Of a stretch of DNA of 64,000 nucleotides, positions 1-8,508 are shown one piece after another (the first letter of the stretch is position 1; the number at the start of each line of letters is the position of its first letter). A program made the translations under genes and the position numbers. The notes beneath the pieces were generated by a model that saw only the letters and a list, made by a program, of their open reading frames with translations, was not told where the DNA came from and ran no database searches. This DNA is from Bradyrhizobium sp. Ghvi (GTDB taxonomy: Bacteria > Pseudomonadota > Alphaproteobacteria > Rhizobiales > Xanthobacteraceae). Location of the stretch: NCBI RefSeq assembly GCF_900115265.1, contig NZ_FOVU01000015.1, positions 1-64,000 of the forward strand, written 5' to 3'.

Positions 1-117
1 CCGATAGGCGGTCGACGCACTGAATGACGCCTTGGCCGCCGCCACTGGCGGGCTATCGGTCTGACGGTACTTCATGTAGAGCCTCATCTGGTGATCTGTG
101 ATGTGTCGGCCGGGCAA
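1..117 (-). CDS. istA: IS21-family transposase IstA, N-terminal part (cut by window edge)
   Basis: The minus strand reads from a TTG at 117 through a peptide beginning LPGRHITDHQMRLYMKYRQ and continuing PPVAAAKASFS. This is the characteristic start of IstA transposases of IS21-type elements (family knowledge, from memory). IstA is the DDE transposase that mobilises IS21 elements together with the IstB helper ATPase. Only about 39 codons lie in the window and the rest runs off the left edge, so it is unknown whether the copy is intact. A GAGGA Shine-Dalgarno-like stretch sits about 10 bases before the TTG. The partner istB would lie outside the window. Confidence 0.7.
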   Translation of the reverse strand, partial: MPGRHITDHQMRLYMKYRQTDSPPVAAAKASFSASTAYR

Positions 118-207
118 GCGAGTGATTCCTCTTGGCGGAAGAACCACTTGCATAACCCCGCCGGCCGCGATCACCAGTCGGCGCGGTCCTCCTCGGGATC
201 GCGCCGA

Positions 208-262
208 CGCTGGGCTCGTAACTCCGGTCGGGCTACGCCCTCCCTCCGTCACGAGCCCAGCG
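208..262. repeat. 12-bp inverted repeat, probable part of the IS21-type element end
   Basis: CGCTGGGCTCGT at 208-219 and its exact reverse complement at 251-262 flank a 31-base GC-rich spacer. It lies just upstream of the IstA start, so it may belong to the regulatory or terminal region of the same insertion element. It could also act as a transcription terminator protecting the element. Confidence 0.5.
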
Positions 263-319
263 AAACTCTCTCACCTTGATTGACGCTGCCTTCCATCCTG
301 ATCGCCGCGCGACACCAAC

Positions 320-652
320 TCACGATTCAGGCGGCTCTGGTGGCGGCATGTAGTCTCCAACGCCACTGCGCGCCTCGCGGCAGAAATGAAAGTACGTGGC
401 GCTCACCTTTTCATGTGGTGTACCGACCTTCGCCAGAGTACTGCGAAGCTTGTCGAGATAGCCGCCGGGATTGGTCGGAGCGAGATTGTAAAACAGTGCG
501 GGCGCGGCTCGGTGCTAACGGACCCGGGGGCTGAAACCAGGCCAATTAGTCCCTACCACATCCGCACTGCCGTTGAGACTAGCGGAAAGGTGACTCGGCG
601 CTGATCGGCCTGCAGCAATAGCGCTGTCCCTGTCACATCCCGTTAGCCCCAA
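320..652 (-). pseudogene. Decayed type III effector-like gene (unrecognised)
   Basis: One minus-strand frame stays open except for a single TAG at 515-517. It can start at TTG 652 and ends at TGA 320. The downstream part looks like real protein (for example the stretches APTNPGGYLDKL and HEKVSATYFHFCREA) and ends in MPPPEPPES. A tts-box-like site lies 8 bases upstream of the TTG, which suggests a TtsI-controlled effector gene inactivated by a nonsense mutation and loss of its start. I do not recognise the family. Too short for an intact effector. Confidence 0.4.
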
Positions 653-659
653 AAAGCTC

Positions 660-691
660 TGTATCTGTGATAGCTTACTGGAAGCTGACCG
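660..691 (-). promoter_or_regulatory. tts box (TtsI binding site), divergent copy
   Basis: The minus strand reads GTCAGCTTCCAGTAAGCTA (689 to 671). This matches the known tts-box core GTCAGCTTnTCGAAAGCTA in the left arm and the AAGCTA arm. It faces the decayed ORF at 652-320. Confidence 0.55.
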
Positions 692-1493
692 GCCCTTGCG
701 CGGTCGGTCAATGGTCCGCGTGGGCTATCAATACCCGCTCAATCTGCACGGAAATTCCTGCAACCACTCAGACATGCTCTCACTCTGTCATCGTCACGAC
801 TTGAGGGTCACCCGGAGGGTTCAGGCTGCTGATCAGGGAGACATTGCCGGTTGCGGACATACCATCGTCGATACTCCACCGTTAGAGCGCCGCTTTCGCT
901 GTGACGCCAATTCGGTGCTTTGCGCCTGCCCGTCCCTCTGCCGTGCATATTGTACTGCTATGTTCGTCGTACTCCGTGTATCGGTCGATTGTCGGAGTGC
1001 ATGTGTGGAATTCCAAGCAAGCCTTCAATCTGGAATACTGCGGATTGACGAAAAGCGAGCCCCGATGATGATTGCGGACTTAAATTGTAAGGTCTGTGAT
1101 GCGACAGAGAATACATCATCGCACGAGGAGCGACATAACGCCGGTCCGCGATAGATGGAAAGCGGCGGCGATGCGACTTGGCGCCTGCAACGGAGGGGAC
1201 TTGATGAGAAACGCGCTCCCTATCCGTATCCGCACTGAGGTTAGCCTCGGAATCAAGAGGCTAACGCACCGGCTTTGCCCCTGAGGGCTGTTCACACGGA
1301 ATGCCTCGTGGGTAAATCGGCCTTGAGTGACCTACCCGGACTGATAGGCGAGACCGAGAACGTAGCTGATCGCTCGGATTCATCCCCATTGAGATACCAT
1401 AGTCTGCGGAGAACGGGCAAGGGCGAGCTTGCGACACCGCTGCCGATAACCTCTGCCGAGCGTCATCATTGAAGTAGATCGTCGTCCTCGACA
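692..1493. other. Gene-free stretch
   Basis: Open frames exist on both strands (the longest about 150 codons, plus strand 696-1154), but none has a recognisable motif, a convincing ribosome site or coding-like composition. I see no RNA gene or repeat here. Confidence 0.5.
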
Positions 1494-3617
1494 TCACTCA
1501 TCGACAAGCCGCCGGGAAGCATAAGTATATTCCAAAGAGATCCGGCGTGCCTGTTCAATGAGGTTGGCGGCGGCGCTATGCCCCCCGTCGGTATTCTCAT
1601 AGTAGAGGTACGGTTGGCCTAATGCAGCGAGCTTCGCCGCTGCCTTGCGGCCATGCGCTGGATGCACGCGATCGTCCTTGGTGGAGGTTAGAATGAAGGG
1701 GGTCGGGTAGGTCTTGCCTGGCACCAACTTCTGATAGGGCGAGTAGGCCTCGAGCCACTTGCGCTGTTCGGGAATGGTGGGATCGCCATACTCGCCAATC
1801 CAGGAGGCTCCGGCGCCCAGCTTGGTGAACCGAACCATGTCGAACAGCGGAACCTGTATGATGGCCGCATTGAAGAGCTCGGGTCGTTGGGTGATTGCGG
1901 TCCCTACCAGCAGGCCTCCTTGGCTGCCGCCGATTACGCCCAGCCGGCGGGGAGAAGTGATTTTGCGCCGGATCAAGTCCTCCGCGACGGCGATAAAATC
2001 ATCCCATGTGCGCTGCTTCGTTGCTCCTTGGGCAGCCTGGTGCCATTGTGGCCCGAACTCACCCCCGCCACGCAGGTTCGCGACAACATACGCGTTGCCC
2101 TGCTCGAGCCAGAGTCGTCCCGTGAGGCCCACGTAAGAGGGGATGAGCGGAGTCTGAAACCCACCATAGCCATAGAGAAGCGTTGGAGTTGATCCGTCAA
2201 ACCTTGCGCTTTTGGGCCGTAGCAGAAAGTAAGGAATGCGAGTGCCATCGCGCGAGATTGCCTCGAACTGTTCCACGACAAGTCTCGAGGCGTCGAACCT
2301 AGGAGGTGTCGCCTTCAATGTCTCAAGGCGTTCGGTTGCAGCGTCGAAGTACCAGAGCATCGTCGGGCTAAGAAAGCTGGAGACGGCGAACATCGCCTCG
2401 TCCGTTTCGTGCGATGCCGCAGCCAGATCGACACTCGCATTCTCTGGAAGCGGGATCGGCGTGGCCTGCCAGGAGCCCTGATGGTACTTGTAGACGAACG
2501 CCCTACTCTGAACATTGTCGAGAATCGTTAGGATCAACAAGTTTTTTGTGGCGGTGAATCCGCCGAGCGCTTGTCGAGGCCCGGGCTTGAAAACGAGCGT
2601 GGGTCTGGCGCGCAGCGGATCCTGCTTCCATTCGGCCAGGTCATACGAGACTATCGAGCCGGCTGAGAAGAGGGTTTGTCCGGACGGCGGCATCCAGTCT
2701 TCGTTGAGCGTCACCAGCAGGCGACCGCTGGCGATGCCGCTGATGGCTGCCTTCTTTGGCAGATTGAGCTTAATCGGCTCGGGCCCAAAGAGCACATACT
2801 CATGCTCGAACGAACTGATGCCGCGTACGGCACCGGTCGCATGGATCCTGCCTTCACTGTCGCGCAGCACGAATGGACTGGCCCCGACATCGGTCGGCTC
2901 GCCACGGAAGACCTCGCGCGCTTCCGCGAGCGACTGAGCGCGCTTGAGCTCCTTCACAACGAAAGGGTAACCGGCTTGCGACATGGTCCCTTCGCCCCAA
3001 TCTCGTGCAATTAAGACCGTGTCGCTGTTGACCCAAGTGACCTGCTGTTTTCCCTCAGGAAGTTCGAAGCCGTTCGTCACGAAGGTTTTGGCAACTGAGT
3101 CGAATTCCCGGACGAACACAGCGTCCTTTCCGCCCTCGGACAGCTTCACCAAGCATAGGCGCTCTTCGGGCGGAAGGCAGCTCACCCCTTTAAGAACCCA
3201 GTTCTTCTTGTCCGCGTTAGCGAGAGCGTCCACGTCGAGGATGGTCTCCCATCGAGGGCTTTCGGTTCGATAGCTTTCAAGCGTCGTACGCCGCAAGACG
3301 CCGCGCACCTGGTTCTCGTCCTGCCAGAAATTGTCGAGGCCGCGCCGTCCCAATGAGACGTACGGAATCCGGTCCTTGGCCTGAAGAACGTGGAGCGCTT
3401 CCCCGTAGAAGCGCTGGTAACGTGGATCGGATTGGAGCGCACTGAGTGTCTTGTCGTTCTCGGTGTGAGCCCAAGCCAATGCGCGCGGCCCTTCGATTTC
3501 CTCAAGCCAAAGAAAAGGATCCTCAGCCCAGCTCGCAGGCGCTAGCGCTTGGGACAATCCCGCGGCCATCAAACAGCTCATGGATAGCGACGCTGCGAGA
3601 AAGAACGAATTTTTCAT
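1494..3617 (-). CDS. Secreted prolyl oligopeptidase family serine peptidase (S9A)
   Basis: A 707-residue protein with an N-terminal signal peptide (Lys then a hydrophobic core, residues 2-25, with a likely cleavage after ...APASWA). An N-terminal beta-propeller is followed by a C-terminal alpha/beta hydrolase domain. The catalytic triad is visible: Ser565 in GGSQGG, Asp648/649 in TKDDRVHP and His680 in DGGHSA. S9A enzymes cleave short peptides after proline or related residues, and a periplasmic location is inferred from the signal peptide. The length fits the family (about 690-720). The gene stands alone, with an AGGA site 8 bases upstream of the ATG. The specific substrate cannot be told from sequence, and any symbiotic role is open. 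Confidence 0.9.
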   Translation of the reverse strand: MKNSFFLAASLSMSCLMAAGLSQALAPASWAEDPFLWLEEIEGPRALAWAHTENDKTLSALQSDPRYQRFYGEALHVLQAKDRIPYVSLGRRGLDNFWQDENQVRGVLRRTTLESYRTESPRWETILDVDALANADKKNWVLKGVSCLPPEERLCLVKLSEGGKDAVFVREFDSVAKTFVTNGFELPEGKQQVTWVNSDTVLIARDWGEGTMSQAGYPFVVKELKRAQSLAEAREVFRGEPTDVGASPFVLRDSEGRIHATGAVRGISSFEHEYVLFGPEPIKLNLPKKAAISGIASGRLLVTLNEDWMPPSGQTLFSAGSIVSYDLAEWKQDPLRARPTLVFKPGPRQALGGFTATKNLLILTILDNVQSRAFVYKYHQGSWQATPIPLPENASVDLAAASHETDEAMFAVSSFLSPTMLWYFDAATERLETLKATPPRFDASRLVVEQFEAISRDGTRIPYFLLRPKSARFDGSTPTLLYGYGGFQTPLIPSYVGLTGRLWLEQGNAYVVANLRGGGEFGPQWHQAAQGATKQRTWDDFIAVAEDLIRRKITSPRRLGVIGGSQGGLLVGTAITQRPELFNAAIIQVPLFDMVRFTKLGAGASWIGEYGDPTIPEQRKWLEAYSPYQKLVPGKTYPTPFILTSTKDDRVHPAHGRKAAAKLAALGQPYLYYENTDGGHSAAANLIEQARRISLEYTYASRRLVDE

Positions 3618-5284
3618 GGGAGTGTCCTGAAGTTAGCCAGCCGGACTTGGGCGTCTTGCAAAGTGAGTGGAAGCATTCGGAAGATGCATACTCGGCTTCA
3701 AAGAGCGGGTATGCGGGAACTGGGTCCGCTGGCTTTCGATGCTGCAAGCAGCGTGCCGCTTGAAAATTGACGTTTCTCCAGTCGCTTCCAACCCATGTAA
3801 GTGTCGCCTTTTGGACGTCCGCCTCAAACCTGACAATCGGTTCTTAGCAAGAGCGGCATGTTGCGCAGCCGCCGCCTTGCGCATCGTAGCAGTACGTAAA
3901 TCCTCGACGATCGCCTGCGCCACCGGTCGGCCACTCACAAATCGGCTGTGGGCAGCATCATCCGTCGACAGTTTCGACTTTAGGTGTGAAGTGCGAGCAC
4001 AAGTCCGATCTTCGCGGCCTGCTGATCGCGTTGGCCAGCACCATCCGCGCCCCGCGCAGGCCGCCGGTACTCGATGTGATTTGCGGCCTGTTGGCTGGGG
4101 GAGACTTGAAGCGATTGGCGTTCGGCAACGCTTTTGTCCGCCAGCCAAACGCGTAACCTGCGGCAGGTTCGGCGGCCGAGCCGGCACGCGCTCGACGCCA
4201 CGATCTCTAAATTCCGCAGCGGGATCTCTCCTGGGTGACCGTGATCGCGGCGAGCCCCAACCTCACGTCGCCCGTGAATCCGAAATGGAGACTATAGAGC
4301 CACCAGATTGCGCAGCACCGGTCGAGATCGTACATGGCGAGCGCCCGCCTTATTGCTATGACCATCCGCGCCTTCGGCTTCATTCCTCGTCTCATCTGGG
4401 AACCTCGACGTCTCCGGGCCAGCGCTCTCCATTTCGTGTTTTGATCGGCGACGGTGCTCTGTACGCGCGCATCCGTAACAGATTGGAAGTCAAGATTGAT
4501 GTTCGTCATGCGCCCTTTTTCCGGGTTTCGAAGCTGGCTGCACACGCCCATGTGCATGCGATCTACCGTGAGCCTACGGTGGAGGTACTGCTTGCAAAAC
4601 GCCCAGATCTGGTGGAGCCAATTGACAGGACTCCCATCCAATAAATGCGCTTGTGCAGTCCCACTGCTACAAAACAAGCGACTGCGCCACTTGCGACGGG
4701 TCGGTTGCGGCTACGCGACCTTTGCTGCCATCTCCTTAAGAATACCTCCGCGCCCGCCCAGACTGTGTCGGTTCGCACCGGCAAAGACTACGCCGCTTCC
4801 GAGTGCGCTCAACTGTCACCGGTTTCGCTGCCCAATTTGCGCGAACCCCAACCGACGTCGAGCGCAGGTTTGGCGGCATGGCCCGTCTGAGCGCGCTGGC
4901 AAGTCTCCGCCTCGCTGGCCCGCCGCAGCACGGGGATCGATCAGACGCAAAGCAGCCGAGGCGATCATCCCGCGCAAGGCTAAAGGTGCAACGCTGGCCG
5001 TGTATAATGGGCATTCGGCGTCGTCCGCCAGTCCTCCGATCCTGCGTGCTAATGCAGCAGGTTCGCATATTTGTCTTTGCCGGCAGGCGAGCGCTCAGAT
5101 CAAGGGCTAAATGGTGGCAACGGGACCGGCATTTTTATTGCAGACGTTACGCTGAGCTTCGTCCTGACGTGCTTCGCCTCCATGTTGCCTGGCGCAATGG
5201 CCGAGTTCGGGCCGTGCAATGCAACAGTGCGACCTGCCTGGCGAAAATTTTGGATCAGGGATCGCGCTTCAGATTAGGTCGAGC
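3618..5284. other. 1.67-kb stretch without a supportable gene
   Basis: Several overlapping open frames of 100-325 codons occur on both strands, as expected in GC-rich DNA. A minus-strand frame at 4207-4677 has a somewhat protein-like stretch, but it has no recognised motif and only a TTG start. It may be an old gene relic. No tts or nod box was found here. Confidence 0.45.
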
Positions 5285-6601
5285 ATGTCAAGGCAATCTA
5301 CTCGAGAGAGGCTGGAGCCCGTTCTCGATCCCGCACACCAACGCTTGACGAGCCACGCCTTGTTGGGCGCAACGATCGGCAACATTCTCGAATTCTACGA
5401 TTTCGGGACCTACAGCTTCTTCGCGATACAGATCGGCCAAGCGTTTTTCCCGGCAACCGACTCGTTCGCTAGCCTGATGCTGTCACTCGCAACCTTCGGC
5501 ACAGGTTTTCTGACTAGACCGATCGGGGCCATCGTACTCGGCTCGTATTCGGATCGGGCCGGCCGCCGGCCCGCGATGACCGCCAGCTTTACCATGATGA
5601 GCGTCGCCGTCCTGTTGTTGGCTATGACGCCATCTTACGAGACAATAGGAGTTGCCGCTCCGTCACTGGTCGTCTTCGCACGCTTGCTGCAAGGCTTTGC
5701 GCTCGGAGGTGAAGTGGGGCCGACGACCGCCTACTTGATGGAAGCGGCCCCCGCTGACGCCCGCGGTCTTGCAGTCTCCTTTCAGCCGGCGAGCCAACAG
5801 ATAGCTGCGACGGCCGGAGCGTTGGCTGGAGAAATACTCTCGCTCACGATGACAACCGAAGCTCTCAATGCGTACGGATGGCGGATCGCGCTATTGCTGG
5901 GCGCAGCTACGTTACCGTTTGGATTTTGGTTGCGGAGCGTCCTGCCCGAAACGTTGCACCGGTCTGAAGCGAACGTTCTGGTCACCCAGCCTGGGAGGCA
6001 ATCGGATTCCGATCGCCGCATCATGAGCTTGGGATTTGTCATCTTGGCCAGCTGCACGATCAGTACTTATGTGACCGGATATATGACCACCTACGCGATC
6101 AACACTCTCCACGTTTCGGCGCCGGTCGCCTTTGGTACCACGCTCATCAGCAATACGGCCGGAATTGCTGCAGCGCTGCTTGGCGGCGTGCTCGCCGACT
6201 GCGCAGGCCGCCGTCGTATCATGATATGGCCGCAAGTCATCGCGTTGCTTATGACCTATCCGGTATTCTTATGGATTGCAGAGAGCCGCAGCGCCTTCGC
6301 ACTTATAGGAGGTCTTGGCGCCCTCACCCTGATCGGAACCATTCCGTACAGCGCCTTCTACGTGAGCATGGCCGAAGCGTTGCCCAGGAACATTCGTGGT
6401 CGCGCCTTCGCGACGACCTATGCGTTGGCGATCGCGGTTTTCGGAGGCACAGCTCAAGCGATTGTCACCTGGCTGATCCACCTTACGGGGAGCGCACTCG
6501 TGCCTGCCTGGTACATGCTTTTCGCTGGCACGGCCGGGCTTCTTGCCATGCTCATGATGCCCGAGACGGCGCCACTCACGCCCAACCATCGACGAAGGTA
6601 A
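5285..6601 (+). CDS. MFS transporter, metabolite:H+ symporter (MHS) type
   Basis: A 438-residue inner-membrane transporter with about 12 hydrophobic segments. After the second transmembrane segment it carries the MFS loop motif RPIGAIVLGSYSDRAGRR, typical of the MHS branch (citrate, alpha-ketoglutarate, proline-betaine, shikimate transporters). A related RRR loop (CAGRRR) appears at the middle of the protein. ATG 5285 was chosen over an upstream in-frame ATG at 5219, because the conserved membrane part begins soon after it and the upstream 22 residues look non-coding. MHS proteins import small organic acids or osmolytes by proton symport; the actual substrate is unknown. It is monocistronic. 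Confidence 0.85.
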   Translation: MSRQSTRERLEPVLDPAHQRLTSHALLGATIGNILEFYDFGTYSFFAIQIGQAFFPATDSFASLMLSLATFGTGFLTRPIGAIVLGSYSDRAGRRPAMTASFTMMSVAVLLLAMTPSYETIGVAAPSLVVFARLLQGFALGGEVGPTTAYLMEAAPADARGLAVSFQPASQQIAATAGALAGEILSLTMTTEALNAYGWRIALLLGAATLPFGFWLRSVLPETLHRSEANVLVTQPGRQSDSDRRIMSLGFVILASCTISTYVTGYMTTYAINTLHVSAPVAFGTTLISNTAGIAAALLGGVLADCAGRRRIMIWPQVIALLMTYPVFLWIAESRSAFALIGGLGALTLIGTIPYSAFYVSMAEALPRNIRGRAFATTYALAIAVFGGTAQAIVTWLIHLTGSALVPAWYMLFAGTAGLLAMLMMPETAPLTPNHRRR

Positions 6602-6989
6602 TGCTAGGATCGCTGCCCTGGGCATAGCCGAACAAGTTAAGATGTTTTCCGTGAGCTCGAAATGCAAAACGTCGAACAAAGACGGTATGGCGTAGCATGA
6701 ATGCAATTATCTTGAGAACTTGACCAGTTTCAGATCAAGCAGGGGCTCGCGTCGAAACACAGCGTCTGCGACGTCCCTGTTTACCCCACCTTCGCCGATC
6801 CGGCAATTGCGCGATGGCCGTAATCAGCGATTGGCTGAGCGTGAGCGATCACTTTGATCATCTTACGAGAACAGGTGACGCCGCCTGCACCATCTGCCTT
6901 TTACCGACGGCATGAGGACGCGGCCGCTGTCGGAGCAAGCGGCCGCACGAGGCTCAATCCTCATTATCTGCTTGGCTTGTTCTCCGTTC
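6602..6989. other. Intergenic stretch, nothing recognised
   Basis: 388 bases between the transporter and the convergent small peptide gene. Only short open frames without motifs are present. Confidence 0.4.
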
Positions 6990-7196
6990 TCAGTGCCGTG
7001 CGCACGAGGGATCGGCCAAACAAAAAAACAGGTCGCAGATACCATCCAACGGGTCGTCCGCGCACTCAGGATACGCGGTATCGGCGACCTGCACGCTGAC
7101 AGCGATCGGTTGCGCGGCAACTGTTGTAGCAAAAGGAGGCACCGTCGCCGTTGCAAGCGCATAGGCACTCGCTGTCACTAATACAGACATTTTCAT
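6990..7196 (-). CDS. Small secreted cysteine-containing peptide, nod-box controlled
   Basis: A 68-residue product with a signal-peptide-like N-terminus (hydrophobic residues 3-26, a TTVAA cleavage-like site at 24-28). The short mature part has four cysteines (45, 54, 59, 65) in an acidic context (ECADDPLDGIC...). ATG 7196 is preferred over the in-frame TTG at 7226 because the signal peptide starts there. A nod-box-like site lies about 60 bases upstream on the same strand, so NodD/flavonoid control is inferred. I do not recognise the family. The mature peptide would be about 40 residues and could form two disulfides outside the cytoplasm. It is too small for a confident family call. Confidence 0.55.
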   Translation of the reverse strand: MKMSVLVTASAYALATATVPPFATTVAAQPIAVSVQVADTAYPECADDPLDGICDLFFCLADPSCARH

Positions 7197-7258
7197 TCGA
7201 GAATCGCTTCCATCGGTTAGCCCCAACCGTACTCGAGGAGGTCTATATGACGACGCCT

Positions 7259-7306
7259 GATGCGGTAAAATTGATTTTGTTGATTAGATCTATCTACGGA
7301 ATAGAT
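7259..7306 (-). promoter_or_regulatory. nod box (NodD binding site), candidate
   Basis: Read on the minus strand it starts ATC-N9-GAT (7306-7292), the NodD half-site pattern. It later contains ATCAACAAAATCAATTTTAC (7278-7266 region), close to the consensus ATCnAAACAATCGATTTTAC, and ends in GCATC. The length is 48 bases against the usual 47. It faces the small secreted peptide gene that ends at 6990. Confidence 0.55.
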
Positions 7307-7800
7307 AAGTTTTGACCTCACCGTATGGCTCAATGTTAGGCCGCTCGGAACCTGCAACTGCTTCGCATTGAACGCTGGACGTCTCGGAGTGACCGATGCA
7401 TGTCTCGGAGCACTCCAGTACAGCATTTGTTGAATCTGACTTGCAGCGTGCGAGCGAGACCTTAGCCGGCCTTCTAGTCCCGAACATGCTTGCTTCACTC
7501 TTGGACGCACTGCTCATCACCGTGTCTGAGGAGTGCGAAGATCGCTGCACCAGTGTTCGGCGGCCCGCATGCCACAAGCCGAGGCTTTGGCGGAGCCGGC
7601 CCCGGCGACATGCTGGCGCCGTAACGGGACTGCATTCGCCAGAATTTGCCATGGTCGCATATGGTTTCGGGGCGCAGCCTTTTGCCGATCCCGTCAGACA
7701 ACCCGGCCGAAGATTGAAGACGCGACAGTGTCGATGACGGCATTATGGCCAGACTCCTCTCCGCGCCAGCACAGCTGCAAAGGCCGGTAACCGATGAGAC

Positions 7801-7832
7801 TAGTCAGCTTATCGACAGCTCAGGGTTCTGGC
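7801..7832 (+). promoter_or_regulatory. tts box (TtsI binding site)
   Basis: Reads GTCAGCTTATCGACAGCT from 7803, nearly identical to the tts core. No intact gene follows on the plus strand, only a leucine-rich-repeat-like remnant. Confidence 0.7.
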
Positions 7833-7870
7833 AGAAGAGCATCTTGATCCAGAGAAGAGTCTCGACCTGA

Positions 7871-7975
7871 TCACTGGAGGAGCTCGACGCTGCAAGCAAC
7901 CAGCTGACTGAACCGCCTGAGCCCCTCGGGGCCATTGCAGTTGAAGCGAGGCAGCTCCAACGCCACTCGGCTTGA
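7871..7975 (+). pseudogene. Leucine-rich-repeat remnant of a NopM-like effector
   Basis: Forty bases past a tts box, one plus-strand frame encodes LEELDAASNQLTEPPEPLGA and then stops at 7973-7975. This is the exact pattern of NEL-effector LRRs (compare LQELDASGNRLTHLP in the NopM of this window). A stop lies just upstream (7868-7870), so this is not a translated gene. The short length limits the certainty. Confidence 0.4.
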
Positions 7976-8508
7976 GACGCTCGAGGAATGACGACGAGCC
8001 CCAGCATCTTTTGGGGGCCAAGGAGGCTGATGCTGGGGCCGTCGTAGCCTTATGCAAGAGTAGCAAACAGGCCGCGTTGTTGTGCATCACCCGTTCCGAT
8101 TCGTCAAAGCGACCGTAATGCTCACCTCCCGTGGCACCGACCCCTCCGCGATCCGCCGAAGCTCCGCTGAGGGCTTGCGCGCCAGTTTTCCGCGGGCATA
8201 CAGACGAAAGCATTGTTATGTCCGAGTGGATCGTCGCGGACATGTTTTTCCGTCTGCATGCACTTAGGGGCCTCGCTTCTCGCCCGAGCCCCCACTCGCC
8301 ACACCGCGGAATTCAGCTTGCCTGTGGGATGACGACAATCCTCCGGGATCGACGCCTGGCAAGCCTCCCGGAGGCGTGTTCTCTTCCAGGCTCCATCCTT
8401 TTGCGAGGTGGAGCCTGAAAAGGGCTGGGTGTTGCTGAGGCACTTTGCCGAGCCGATCCCAAAGCATGGACGCTGCCACCGAATGGCTCAGTGCAGGACA
8501 GCAGCTCA
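7976..8508. other. Gene-free stretch between LRR remnant and effector gene
   Basis: No convincing ORF. It probably contains further decay of the effector remnant and the 3' end of the minus-strand transcription unit. Confidence 0.35.

Noticed and set aside
696-1154. 152-codon plus-strand open frame
   Set aside because: Cys/His/Arg-rich with no motif and no ribosome site; looks like chance openness in GC-rich DNA.
3667-4644. 325-codon plus-strand open frame
   Set aside because: No recognisable domain, and open frames overlap on the other strand; composition unlike a folded protein.
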